Below, one piece after another: positions 22,685 to 30,452 of a stretch of 34,656 nucleotides of DNA. The notes under the pieces were generated by a model, which was not told the DNA's origin, made no database searches, and was given only the letters and a program-made list of their open reading frames with translations. The stretch comes from Pseudomonadota bacterium (GTDB lineage Bacteria; Myxococcota_A; UBA796; SXON01). Every line of letters starts with the position of its first letter. The stretch's first letter is position 1. Both the position numbers and the translations under genes were made by a program. The stretch is from positions 1 to 34,656 of the forward strand of contig JAUXQH010000159.1 in the NCBI GenBank assembly GCA_030685065.1. The letters run 5' to 3'.

Positions 22685-25183
22685 TCACGCGTCCCGCACC
22701 ACCCGAAACCCCAGGATCGACACGCGCAGCTGGGGCCAGTCACTGCTCCGGTTGGCAGCGCGCGCGAGGCGGGCCTGGCCGTACCAATCTCCGCCGCGAC
22801 ACACGCGGCGGGCGGGGTCGTCGCCGGGGTCCACCGGCGGGGGCGCGCGCCCGTCGGATACGTCGGGCCCCTCCGGCCGGAACAGGTCGAGGCAATACTC
22901 GCGCACGTTCCCGCCCAGGCCACGCACGCCATGGGGGCTCTCGTCGATGGGGCAGCTGTCGACCACCGCGGGGAGCGGCCGGCCCGCGTGGCTGTCCTGC
23001 ATGTGGCACCACGTCGGATCGAGGTGGTTGCCCCATGGAAACAGCCGGCCGTCGGCGCCCCGGGCCATCCGCTCCCGCTCCAGATCGCCCGGGAGGCGCC
23101 ACGCCTGGCCCGTCCGCGACGCCAGCCATTGGCTGTACGCCCGCGCGCCGTACCAATCGACGTGCATGATCGGCCAGTCGAGATCCCAGGAGTCCCCGTC
23201 GGCGTCCGGCTGGAGGAGAAACCGGCCCGCGGCGTCCCGTCCGTAGAGGAGCGCCCCCTCGTCCTCGACCTTGGCGGCGCGCTCGCGGGGCGCGTGGCGG
23301 AGCGCCTCGTCGACGCGGCCGGTCGCCACGAGATCGTCGAGGAACTCGATGTACTCGCGGTTGGTCACCGGAAACCGCCGGGCGATCATCCCCGGGAACC
23401 AGAGCCGACGCCACGGAAGGCTGGCGTTCGCGTCGGCGTCGCCGCCCGTCCACGCGGGGCCCGGCGGCAGCCACACATCGTCGACACCGAGCTCGCCGAG
23501 GCAGGGCAGCCGGATCGCGACGGGATCCGCGGCCCCGGGCGCCACGCCATCCCAGTGCTCCTGGCGCCCGATCGACACGGGGTACCGCACGTCGGCGTGA
23601 CCGGGGGCGCGCAACACCACCAGGTAGGAGCCCATGGGCAGGCGCACGTCGAGCGGCGTCTCCCCCAGGTCCTGGAGCGGTACGGCCACGAGACGCCGCT
23701 CGTGGGCTTCGTAGCGGAGAAGCGACGCGGTGGCGGGCGGGTCGCTCGCGAGGGTGAGGCGCCCGTCCCCCGCCAGCCACGCGGCGTGGCGGCCCGCGCG
23801 ATCATGGTGCCGCAGGCTCTGCTCCACCCGAGCGGCGCCGCGCACGTCTCGCGCGGCCTCGGCCTCCGCGTGGCGCGCCCGGTACCAGTCCGCGAGCGCC
23901 GAGTGGGCCTCCGGGAGGTCGGGGCGGTGCAGAAAGGCCCCCTGGAGCAGCTGGACCACGCGGAGCTCCTGCCGCTCGGCCTCGCGCTCCAGGGCATCGG
24001 CGGCGTCTTCGAGGGCCCACGCGCCGAGCTTCGCGGCGACGGGCTCCCACGGCTTCACCAGGGCACGGGCGGCCGAGGCGGCCTCGCGCCGCGAAACGGC
24101 GTCCGCCCGGAGGCGGGGGATCTCGGGGAGGAGCGCCTGCGCCTGCGCCACGATGTCCAGCGCGCGCTTCCGCTGCCGGGCGCCATCCAGCCACGCCCGG
24201 AGCTCCTCGGCCACCGCGCCCGCGTTCGGAGGGCGGCTGCCCGCGTCGGGAGCGATCGCGCGCTGGCGCAGGTCGACCAGCTCCACGGGTGCGTCCTCCG
24301 CGCCGCCGAGCAGCTCCCCGAGGATGACGCCGAGCGCGTACACGTCGCACGGGGGGCCGATCTCGGCGTCCCCGCGGGCCTGTTCGGGGGCCATGTACGC
24401 GCGCGTGCCGAGGACCGCGCCCGCTGTGGTGTGGCGAGGGTTCGTCGGCTCGTCGCTCCCCTCCCCGCGCCACTCCGCGTCGGGAGTTCCCACCACCTTG
24501 GCCAGCCCCCAGTCCACCACCCGCACTTCGCCGTGCGGCCCCACGAGGATGTTGTCGGGCTTCACGTCTCGGTGGATGACCCCGTGCGCATGGGCGTAGG
24601 CGACGGCTTCGCAGGCGCGGTGGAACACGTCGACGTGGCGGTGCAGCGTCCACTCCGAGCGCCCTTCGCGCAGCTCCGCGAGCAGCTCCGTCAGCCGACG
24701 CCCGCGCACCTCCTCCATCGTGTACCACCAGCGGCCGTCTCCAGACCAACCGAGGTCGTGCACGGGCACGATCCCGGGGTGCTGGAGGCCGGCGGTCAGG
24801 CTCGCCTCCTCCCGAAAGCGCGCGAGCGCCTCCGCGTGGCCCGACCAGCGCCCGAGGATGAGCTTGAGCGCGAGCGTGCGCCTGAGCACGCGATCGCGGA
24901 CCCGCCAGACCTCCCCCATGCCGCCTCGGCCCAGCTGCACGAGGAGCTCGTAGCGCGGGGGGATGGAAGAGCGGGGATCGCCCGGATCGGTGAGGTCAGG
25001 GGCCTCGGGGGCGTCGGTGCCGCCGAGGTCGGCCAACATCGTCGGGTCTGCGGAGGCCCGCGGGGCGGCGGCGTCGTAGCCCTGCGCCGTGCCGAGACGG
25101 CTCTCCATCCACGCGCTCACGCGGGCCCACCCCTCGCGCTCGGCGAGCTCCAGGAGGCGCGCCTCGAGTACGGGGTCGATCAT
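22685..25183 (-). CDS. Ser/Thr protein kinase fused to a formylglycine-generating-enzyme-type (FGE-sulfatase) domain
   Basis: 832 residues. The start is the ATG at 25183, with AGGA seven bases upstream; the longer alternative from 25264 lacks a site and adds atypical residues. A Hanks-type kinase domain covers about 78-350: GRGGMGEV loop, Lys107 (ALKLI), HRDVKPDN with catalytic Asp206, DWG instead of DFG at 224-226, and YMAPEQARG. A helical linker (about 350-480) and a PEGA-like segment (SLLRYEAHERRLVAVPLQD; MGSYLVVLRAPGH) follow. The FGE/SUMF1-like domain covers about 595-832: FPVTNREYIEFLDDL, MHVDWYGARAYSQWL, WRLPGDLERERMARG, GNVREYCLD, RGGDWYG, LGFRVVR. In such fusions the C-terminal part is usually thought to be a sensor or binding module rather than an enzyme. 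No transmembrane segment is visible. Confidence 0.93.
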   Translation of the reverse strand: MIDPVLEARLLELAEREGWARVSAWMESRLGTAQGYDAAAPRASADPTMLADLGGTDAPEAPDLTDPGDPRSSIPPRYELLVQLGRGGMGEVWRVRDRVLRRTLALKLILGRWSGHAEALARFREEASLTAGLQHPGIVPVHDLGWSGDGRWWYTMEEVRGRRLTELLAELREGRSEWTLHRHVDVFHRACEAVAYAHAHGVIHRDVKPDNILVGPHGEVRVVDWGLAKVVGTPDAEWRGEGSDEPTNPRHTTAGAVLGTRAYMAPEQARGDAEIGPPCDVYALGVILGELLGGAEDAPVELVDLRQRAIAPDAGSRPPNAGAVAEELRAWLDGARQRKRALDIVAQAQALLPEIPRLRADAVSRREAASAARALVKPWEPVAAKLGAWALEDAADALEREAERQELRVVQLLQGAFLHRPDLPEAHSALADWYRARHAEAEAARDVRGAARVEQSLRHHDRAGRHAAWLAGDGRLTLASDPPATASLLRYEAHERRLVAVPLQDLGETPLDVRLPMGSYLVVLRAPGHADVRYPVSIGRQEHWDGVAPGAADPVAIRLPCLGELGVDDVWLPPGPAWTGGDADANASLPWRRLWFPGMIARRFPVTNREYIEFLDDLVATGRVDEALRHAPRERAAKVEDEGALLYGRDAAGRFLLQPDADGDSWDLDWPIMHVDWYGARAYSQWLASRTGQAWRLPGDLERERMARGADGRLFPWGNHLDPTWCHMQDSHAGRPLPAVVDSCPIDESPHGVRGLGGNVREYCLDLFRPEGPDVSDGRAPPPVDPGDDPARRVCRGGDWYGQARLARAANRSSDWPQLRVSILGFRVVRDA

Positions 25184-25307
25184 GCGGGGATCCTGTACGC
25201 GCGGGCCACGTAGCACGAAGCCGGCCGGGACTCCGACACGGGATGTCATGAGTTGGTACCACATGACGCGGGACGGAAGGTCGTATCAAATACGCCCCCC
25301 CGGGGGC

Positions 25308-25313
25308 TTGACA
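25308..25313 (+). promoter_or_regulatory. Candidate -35 box upstream of the ice-binding lipoprotein gene
   Basis: A perfect TTGACA lies 56 nt before the ATG at 25369, in a locally less GC-rich stretch of the 185-bp divergent gap 25184-25368. No good -10 box lies at the expected 16-18 bp distance (TGGTCG at 17), so only half of a sigma-70 promoter is visible. A 10-bp CCCCCGGGGG palindrome (25297-25306) and a small GTAT/ATAC dyad (25283-25293) lie just upstream. Confidence 0.3.
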
Positions 25314-25368
25314 CAAATGAAGCGTTGCGTTGGTCGACTACCTTGCGCGGGCCAATCCTCGGAGCCTC

Positions 25369-26808
25369 ATGATGAACGCGCAGCCCTCTCGCCCCGCCTC
25401 GACGTACCTGTCTCTCGTCGGAGCCGGCCTCCTCGGAGCGGGGCTCTTCGGAGCCGGCTGCGCGTCCACCAAGGACACCGACACCTCCGACACGGACTCC
25501 GACACGGACTCCGACACGGACACGTCCGACACCGACACGTCGGATGACACCACCGCGCCCACCGCGCTCTCCTCCTTCCCCCGCGACGGAGAGCTCGACG
25601 TCTCCCTCAATCGCACGGTCAACGTCGTCTTCAGCGAGGCCCTCGATCCGGCGAGCCTCACCGACGCCACCTTCACCGTGATGGCGGATGGAGCGCCGGT
25701 GGAAGGCACGGTTTCGTTCGCGGTCGACACCGCCACGTTCACGCCGACGGCCCTGCTCGCGCTCTCGACGGAATTCGACGCCGAGGTCACCACCGGGGTG
25801 ACGGACCTCGCCGGGAACCCCCTGGCGTCGGCCTACTCCTTCGCGTTCACCACCGGAACGACCGCGGACGCCGTCGCGCCCACGGTGACGGCCACGAGCC
25901 CCGGGAACTACGCGACCGACGTCGCGATCACGCGCACGATCAACGCCTACTTGAGCGAGCCCCCGGATGCCCGCACGATCAGCGGGGCCACGTTCGAGGT
26001 GTCGGTCGGCGGCGTGCCGGTGGAGGGTACGATCGCCCTCGACGGGGCCACGGTCACCTTCACGCCTTCGGGCGCCCTCGCGTCCTCGACCCTCTACGAC
26101 GCGGCCATGGGCGTAGGCATCCGTGACCTCGCCGGCAACGCCCTCGCCGAGCCCTACGCGTGGAGCTTCACCACGAGCGACTCCACCGATGTGCCCGGAA
26201 GTGTGGACCTCCAATCCGCGGCGGACTTCGCGGTGCTCGCGGGATCCACGGTCACCAGCACCGGGGCCACCGTGGTCACGGGCAACCTCGGGATCAGCCC
26301 CGGCAGCGCGATGGAGGGCTTTCCGCCCGGTCTGGTCGTCGGAGATGTCCACGCGGGAGACTCTGCCGCCGCGCGCGCCGAGCTCGACCTGACCTCGGCC
26401 TACAACGACGCGGCCGGGCGTACCACCGCGCCGATCAGCGTGTCGGGCAACCTGGGCGGGCAGACCCTGCCCCCCGGCCTCTACACCACGGCCTCCGGGC
26501 TCGAGATCTCCTCCGGTGACCTGACGCTCGACGGCGGCGGCAACCCCAACGCGGTCTGGATCTTCCAGATGGGGACCACCCTGAGCACCACGGCGGGCCG
26601 CGCGGTCCTGCTCACCAACGGGGCCGACGCGGCGAACGTGTACTGGCAGGTCGGCACCTCCGCCACGTTCGACACCACGACCGCGATGGTGGGCAACGTC
26701 CTGGCAGACCAGTCCATCTCGTTCGGCACCGGGGCCTCGCTCGAAGGGCGCGCGCTCGCGCGGATCGGCGGCGTCACGTTGGACTCGAGCCTGATCACGC
26801 TGCCGTGA
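25369..26808 (+). CDS. Ice-binding-like (DUF3494) lipoprotein with two Ig-like domains
   Basis: 479 residues from the ATG at 25369, preceded by GGAG; the upstream TTG in frame is not needed. The signal ends LLGAGLFGAGC, with lipidated Cys31. An Asp/Thr/Ser linker (about 36-60) is followed by two SbsA/Big_5-type Ig-like domains (about 61-160 and 168-272: FPRDGELDVSLNRTVNVVFS; SPGNYATDVAITRTINAYLS; both ending in AGNxLAxxYxxxFTT). The C-terminal 200 residues are a full DUF3494 domain: SAADFAVLAGSTVTSTGATV, GNLGISPGSA, GNLGGQTLPPGLYTTASG, NPNAVWIFQMGTTLSTTAG, VYWQVGTSATF, and FGTGASLEGRALARIGGVTLDSS. Members bind ice or act as adhesins through a beta-solenoid face. Tethering to the cell surface suggests attachment to ice or another ordered surface; which one cannot be told from sequence. 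Confidence 0.92.
   Translation: MMNAQPSRPASTYLSLVGAGLLGAGLFGAGCASTKDTDTSDTDSDTDSDTDTSDTDTSDDTTAPTALSSFPRDGELDVSLNRTVNVVFSEALDPASLTDATFTVMADGAPVEGTVSFAVDTATFTPTALLALSTEFDAEVTTGVTDLAGNPLASAYSFAFTTGTTADAVAPTVTATSPGNYATDVAITRTINAYLSEPPDARTISGATFEVSVGGVPVEGTIALDGATVTFTPSGALASSTLYDAAMGVGIRDLAGNALAEPYAWSFTTSDSTDVPGSVDLQSAADFAVLAGSTVTSTGATVVTGNLGISPGSAMEGFPPGLVVGDVHAGDSAAARAELDLTSAYNDAAGRTTAPISVSGNLGGQTLPPGLYTTASGLEISSGDLTLDGGGNPNAVWIFQMGTTLSTTAGRAVLLTNGADAANVYWQVGTSATFDTTTAMVGNVLADQSISFGTGASLEGRALARIGGVTLDSSLITLP
25474..25547 (+). repeat. Low-complexity Asp/Thr/Ser linker repeat
   Basis: GACACG/GACTCC hexamer-like units encode alternating D-T and D-S residues between the lipidated cysteine and the first Ig-like domain of the ice-binding lipoprotein. 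The same kind of linker occurs in the genes at 5342 and 27456. It is in frame and prone to slippage. Confidence 0.7.
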
Positions 26809-26830
26809 ACCGCGTGGGATAGCCCCCCGG

Positions 26831-27436
26831 ATGACCCCCATCCTCGACGGCGACCACCTCGACGCCCACTTCGTCGGCGCCTCCCATCCCGGCGCCCGCT
26901 TCGCGCGGGGCGCCTACGAGGGCTGCCGCTTCGAGAGGTGCACGCTCACGGGCGCGCGCTTCATCGATGCTCGCTTCACCGACTGTGTGTTCGTCGGGTG
27001 CGAGCTCACGACGTTGGGGGTCGCCGGAACGAGCTTCACCAACGTCACGTTCACCAACTGCCGTGCCATGGGCGTGGACTGGACCGCCGCCCACCAGCTC
27101 ACGTTCTCGGTCGAGTTCGACCAATGCCGCCTCGACAACTCGATGTTCGGCGGCATGCGGCTCAAGGGCCTCAAGGTGCTCGACTGCAACCTCCAGGGGG
27201 TCGACTTCTCCGGCTGCGACCTCACCAACGCCCGCTTCTCCAAGTCGGATCTCGGCGGCGCCCTCGTGCGGCACGCGACGCTGAAGGGCGCCGACTTCAC
27301 GGACGCGCGCGACTTCGCGTTCGACTACCGCACCAACAAGGCCGGCAAGACGAAGATCAACCTCGACACGGCCGCGCTGGTGCTCGCCGAGATGGGCCTC
27401 TTGGTGCCCGACCTCGATCGGTTGACGGGCCGGTAG
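26831..27436 (+). CDS. Pentapeptide-repeat protein
   Basis: 201 residues, cytoplasmic, with no signal. Most of residues 20-165 follow the A(D/N)LXX pattern of pentapeptide repeats (for example ARFARGAYEGCRFERCTL, NVTFTNCRAMGVDW, LKGLKVLDCNLQGVDFSGCDL, NARFSKSDLGGALVRHATLKGADF), predicting a right-handed quadrilateral beta-helix. The last 35 residues (YRTNKAGKTKINLDTAALVLAEMGLLVP) resemble the C-terminal helix that mediates dimerisation in Qnr/MfpA-type members, where the helix mimics DNA and protects gyrase. The cysteine at many turns recalls the Qnr-like subgroup, but gyrase binding is only a possibility. It lies 22 nt after the ice-binding lipoprotein stop. Confidence 0.87.
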   Translation: MTPILDGDHLDAHFVGASHPGARFARGAYEGCRFERCTLTGARFIDARFTDCVFVGCELTTLGVAGTSFTNVTFTNCRAMGVDWTAAHQLTFSVEFDQCRLDNSMFGGMRLKGLKVLDCNLQGVDFSGCDLTNARFSKSDLGGALVRHATLKGADFTDARDFAFDYRTNKAGKTKINLDTAALVLAEMGLLVPDLDRLTGR

Positions 27437-27444
27437 GCCGGCCC
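27427..27444. terminator. Hairpin between convergent genes, with a stop codon in the loop
   Basis: GGGCCGG (27427-27433) and CCGGCCC (27438-27444) form a perfect 7-bp stem whose 4-nt loop TAGG contains the stop codon of the pentapeptide gene. It separates convergent genes and could end transcription from both sides. No T-run follows on either strand. Confidence 0.45.
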
Positions 27445-27455
27445 GACGGAGCCGC

Positions 27456-29465
27456 TCAGCTCGGCGCGATCTCGACGGCGATCTCGATGGTGTCGATGAG
27501 CGAGCCATCGCCGAACACGAGGATCACGATCGTCGTGGCCAGGGGCTCCTCGGTCTCGATCCCGGTGAGCAGGAGGTCGAACGGGAGCGGATCCCCGGGC
27601 GTGACCCCGCTGAACGACGAGGGCGAGATGGAGTCGACGATCCCGTACGGATCGTTGCCGACGATGAGCTCGATCTCGTCGAAGTAGCTGGCCGCGAACG
27701 AGGCGGAGGCCACGTCCTCGAGGGCCGCGGCGATCTCGGCGTTGATGTCCGCGCCGGAGGAGGTGTACATCGGGGTGTCGTCGGCGGCACCGTCCCCGTC
27801 CAGATCGACGTAGTGCCCCGTGGCGGCCGCGAGATCGTCGAACTGACCCGCGGCCAGGGTGCCGTTGACCAGGATGCCCACGATCCAGGCGTCCTGTTCG
27901 ATCGCGGCCTCCACCACGGCGACCGAGCCCGCGTCCGCCGGGCAGCCGCCGGGCGAGCTGCTGTAGCTGGTGTCGACCGAGTCCGGGTCGCGCATGTAGT
28001 TGTCGGTGATCAGCACCACCACCGGCTGCGAGCGCTCCCGGAAGCCGACGCCGCCGCCCTCACCCGTGCCGCTCACGTCGCCGTCGTAGCTGCCGACCTC
28101 GCTGCCCCCGAACGGATCGTCGGGCGAGGCCACGAACGCGGGGACGTCGGTCAGGTCATCCACGTTTCCGTCACAGTCCTGATCGTAGCCCGCGCCGGAG
28201 ATGGCCTGGTACAGGGCCTCCATCCCCGACTCCGGGCCGTCGGCGCCCGAGTGGGTGCCCGTGGCGTCGATGGCGTCCTGGACGTATTCGAGGTCATCGC
28301 TCATCTGGGCGAGCAGGTCGAACGGGAGGTCGGCGCCGGAGCTGCCGAAGCTTCCGTAGGCGTAGTCGTCGTACGTGGAGAAGGACCAGCGCGCATCCCC
28401 CGCGCCCGTCGTGGCCGCCGCGATGGTGCCGACGTCGAGCGCGGAGATGGAGCTGCCCATCGAGCAGGTGGTGTCGAGCACCAGGGCGATGTCCAGCCCC
28501 GTCGCGCCGCCGGCCTCGTAGTCCACGGGCACGGTCGTCACGACACCCGCGTCGACGACCACGCCGTCCAGCGTGCGGTCATCACCGTCACAGTCGGCGT
28601 CCACGCCGTCATCGGGGCGGTCGTAGGCGCCCGGGTAGACCGTGGCGTCCCGGTCGTCGCAGTCCTCCCCCGAGCCCGAGGAGCCCTCGTAGCCGTCCAG
28701 ATCGCGGTCGCTGAGCGCGGGGTCGGTGGTCTCGACGAGGCACTCGCCGCCCTCGACGTCCGTGGGCTCCACCGCCTGGTTCACGGTGAACGTGCCGGTG
28801 ATCGACAGGCCGTCCGCCGAGCGCGCGGCGATGCTCCCGATCGCCACGAGGTCGACCGGGCCGCCGGGCTCGCCCGGCTCCTCGCCGCCGGAGATCTCCG
28901 AGAGGTAGATCGCGCCGCCGGTGAGCGCGTAGATCCCCTCCACGTCGTCCCCCACGCCCGAGCAGTCGAGCGTCGCGACCGACCCCGAGGCTGCGCTGTC
29001 GAACGCGTACCAGCCCGGCCCGCAGACGCCCTGGATGTCGAAGTCGAGGTAGCAGTCGGAGGCCGCCGAGGCGCCGGCCGCGAAGCGGATCCCGAGGCTG
29101 CGCACAGCGGGAGCGTCGTCCGGATCGAACTCGAACGAGGCCTCGGCCTCGGCGCTCGTGCAGCCGAGCGTCACGGCAGACCCGTCGGGGAGGGTCACCG
29201 CGAACGCCGCCTCGCAGTCCACGTCGCTGTCGGTATCGGCGTCCGTGTCCGCGTCGGTATCCGCGTCCGTGTCCGCGTCGGTATCCGAATCCGTGTCCGC
29301 ATCGGTGTCGGCGTCGGTATCCGTGTCCGAGTCGCTGTCGGCGTCGGTGTCCGAATCGGTGTCCGTATCGGCGTCCGCGTCCTTGTCGCGCGTACCGCCC
29401 GTCAGGAGGTTGCAACCGAGGAGGGCCAGGAGGAGGGTGGTCGTCATCCCCGCACCGTAGCGCAT
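27456..29465 (-). CDS. Surface lipoprotein with MopE-type motif and von Willebrand factor A domain
   Basis: 669 residues. The ATG at 29465 is preceded by AGGG at a 7-nt distance and gives a basic residue before the signal. The lipobox ends at Cys18 (LLLALLGC). Residues 27-83 are a pure Asp-Ala/Thr/Ser/Val linker. A beta-rich region (about 85-260) of unknown type follows, then a MopE-like Asp/Cys segment (DRDLDGYEG, GEDCDDRDATVYPGAYD, DADCDGDD). A vWA domain (about 320-600) begins IALVLDTTCSMGSS, with a DxTxS MIDAS motif (Asp331, Ser335), and includes DGPESGMEALYQAI and VVVLITDNY. Divalent-cation-dependent binding at the cell surface is likely. It starts 9 nt after the transglutaminase-like gene, in the same operon. 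Confidence 0.9.
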   Translation of the reverse strand: MRYGAGMTTTLLLALLGCNLLTGGTRDKDADADTDTDSDTDADSDSDTDTDADTDADTDSDTDADTDADTDADTDADTDSDVDCEAAFAVTLPDGSAVTLGCTSAEAEASFEFDPDDAPAVRSLGIRFAAGASAASDCYLDFDIQGVCGPGWYAFDSAASGSVATLDCSGVGDDVEGIYALTGGAIYLSEISGGEEPGEPGGPVDLVAIGSIAARSADGLSITGTFTVNQAVEPTDVEGGECLVETTDPALSDRDLDGYEGSSGSGEDCDDRDATVYPGAYDRPDDGVDADCDGDDRTLDGVVVDAGVVTTVPVDYEAGGATGLDIALVLDTTCSMGSSISALDVGTIAAATTGAGDARWSFSTYDDYAYGSFGSSGADLPFDLLAQMSDDLEYVQDAIDATGTHSGADGPESGMEALYQAISGAGYDQDCDGNVDDLTDVPAFVASPDDPFGGSEVGSYDGDVSGTGEGGGVGFRERSQPVVVLITDNYMRDPDSVDTSYSSSPGGCPADAGSVAVVEAAIEQDAWIVGILVNGTLAAGQFDDLAAATGHYVDLDGDGAADDTPMYTSSGADINAEIAAALEDVASASFAASYFDEIELIVGNDPYGIVDSISPSSFSGVTPGDPLPFDLLLTGIETEEPLATTIVILVFGDGSLIDTIEIAVEIAPS
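29217..29387 (-). repeat. Long Asp-X low-complexity repeat (vWA lipoprotein linker)
   Basis: About 57 codons of alternating Asp with Ala/Thr/Ser, encoded by GTC/GTCGGTATC-like units on the plus strand. It is the longest of three such linkers in the window. On the opposite strand it produces a false valine/arginine-rich open frame. Confidence 0.8.
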
Positions 29466-29474
29466 AAACCGACC

Positions 29475-30350
29475 CTACGGAACCGTTCTCACCGTGAGCT
29501 GAACCAGATCGGCGCGGGGTCCGAGCCGACCGACGGGGTGCAGGTACGGACCGGCGGGATCGGCCACCACCCAGGCGGTGCCGCCCACGGTCACGGTGCG
29601 ATCCCCCGCGAGGGCGGGCAGCCCGAGGCCGACGATGGCGTGGTCCTTCATCGTCAGGATGGCCATCGGAAGATCGGGCGCGACCGCTCGGATCAACGCG
29701 GCGTAGAGCGTGGACTTCTCGTCGCAGTCGCCGTGCTGATCCCGAAGGACCGTGAGCGGGGTACCGAAGGTGTCCCGCGTGAGCGGCTCGGCGGGAATGC
29801 CTTGGACCAGCGCGAGCGCCCGCTCGGCGAAGGCGCGGGTGTCCGTGGCGGGGCCGAGCGCGGCCGCGAGGGGGAGCAGCGCCGGGGCGCCCTCCGCCGC
29901 CATGCGCGCGTGATCGTACTGGAGCTGGCCCGGCCCCACCCGGCCGATGTGGTGCTCCGCGAGCAGCGCGGCCCACAGGATCTCCCGCTGGCCGAGCGCG
30001 GCGGCGTTGTCTCCGGCACCGGCCGGGCTGTCGGCGCGCGCGGTCTTCATCGTCAGCTCGGTGCCCTGCACGACCACGGACACGCCCGGCGCGCTCGCGG
30101 CCGCCCACGCCGTCAGGCGCTCCCCGAGGACGACGGTGAGCGCGGCCTGATCGAAGTGGAGCACCTCGGCGGCCGCGATGGCGCCGGGAGGGAAGGTGGC
30201 GGACAGCGCCTGCTTGGCGCCGCTCGCGTCGGGCCAGCGCGCGGCGAGCTTGTCCCCGTCGGGGCGGGCGACGACGGAGAGGGTGGCGGGGGCCGGGGAG
30301 GCCGCGAGCAGCGGCCCGGCGGCGAGGAGGACGAGGAGGGGTGAGAGCAT
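29475..30350 (-). CDS. Exported transglutaminase-like cysteine hydrolase candidate
   Basis: 291 residues from the ATG at 30350, giving a hydrophobic signal MLSPLLVLLAAGPLLAAS; a second in-frame ATG at 30368 adds six residues. Residues 170-270 fit the transglutaminase-like/papain-like core: QHGDCDEKSTLYAALIRA supplies the nucleophile Cys209 at the start of a helix, MAILTMKDHAIVGLGL supplies His237, and AWVVADPAGPYLHP supplies Asp264. The Cys-His-Asp order and spacing suit transglutaminase-like proteins that cut or join peptides. The N-terminal 160 residues are not recognised. The gene is 9 nt upstream of the vWA lipoprotein gene, so the lipoprotein may be its substrate or partner. Confidence 0.75.
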   Translation of the reverse strand: MLSPLLVLLAAGPLLAASPAPATLSVVARPDGDKLAARWPDASGAKQALSATFPPGAIAAAEVLHFDQAALTVVLGERLTAWAAASAPGVSVVVQGTELTMKTARADSPAGAGDNAAALGQREILWAALLAEHHIGRVGPGQLQYDHARMAAEGAPALLPLAAALGPATDTRAFAERALALVQGIPAEPLTRDTFGTPLTVLRDQHGDCDEKSTLYAALIRAVAPDLPMAILTMKDHAIVGLGLPALAGDRTVTVGGTAWVVADPAGPYLHPVGRLGPRADLVQLTVRTVP

Positions 30351-30452
30351 CGTCCCGAAACATGGCACGGAAACGCTCCGGCCGCCGCCTCCGGATGGGA
30401 TCCGGGGGGCACCGACCCCCGCGCCGTTACGGCGACGGGGGCCGTCAGCGAA

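Noticed and set aside
20516..25213. A 1565-residue plus-strand open frame
   Set aside because: It crosses the end of a well-supported membrane protein gene in another frame and then runs antisense to the kinase-FGE gene. Its product is Arg/Pro/Gly-rich with no domain, typical of a shadow frame in GC-rich DNA.
25184..25264. N-terminal extension of the kinase-FGE protein from the ATG at 25264
   Set aside because: It has no ribosome-binding site, while the ATG at 25183 has AGGA at a good distance and begins a helical segment that suits the start of the protein.
29217..29387. Repeat array that might be taken for a CRISPR
   Set aside because: The repeats have no unique spacers, are in frame and encode the acidic linker of a lipoprotein. 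No cas gene is nearby.
27813..30344. An 843-residue plus-strand frame with a long VRVRVRIGV-type stretch
   Set aside because: The valine/arginine run is the complement of the Asp-X linker of the vWA lipoprotein, and the rest is antisense to that gene and the transglutaminase-like gene.
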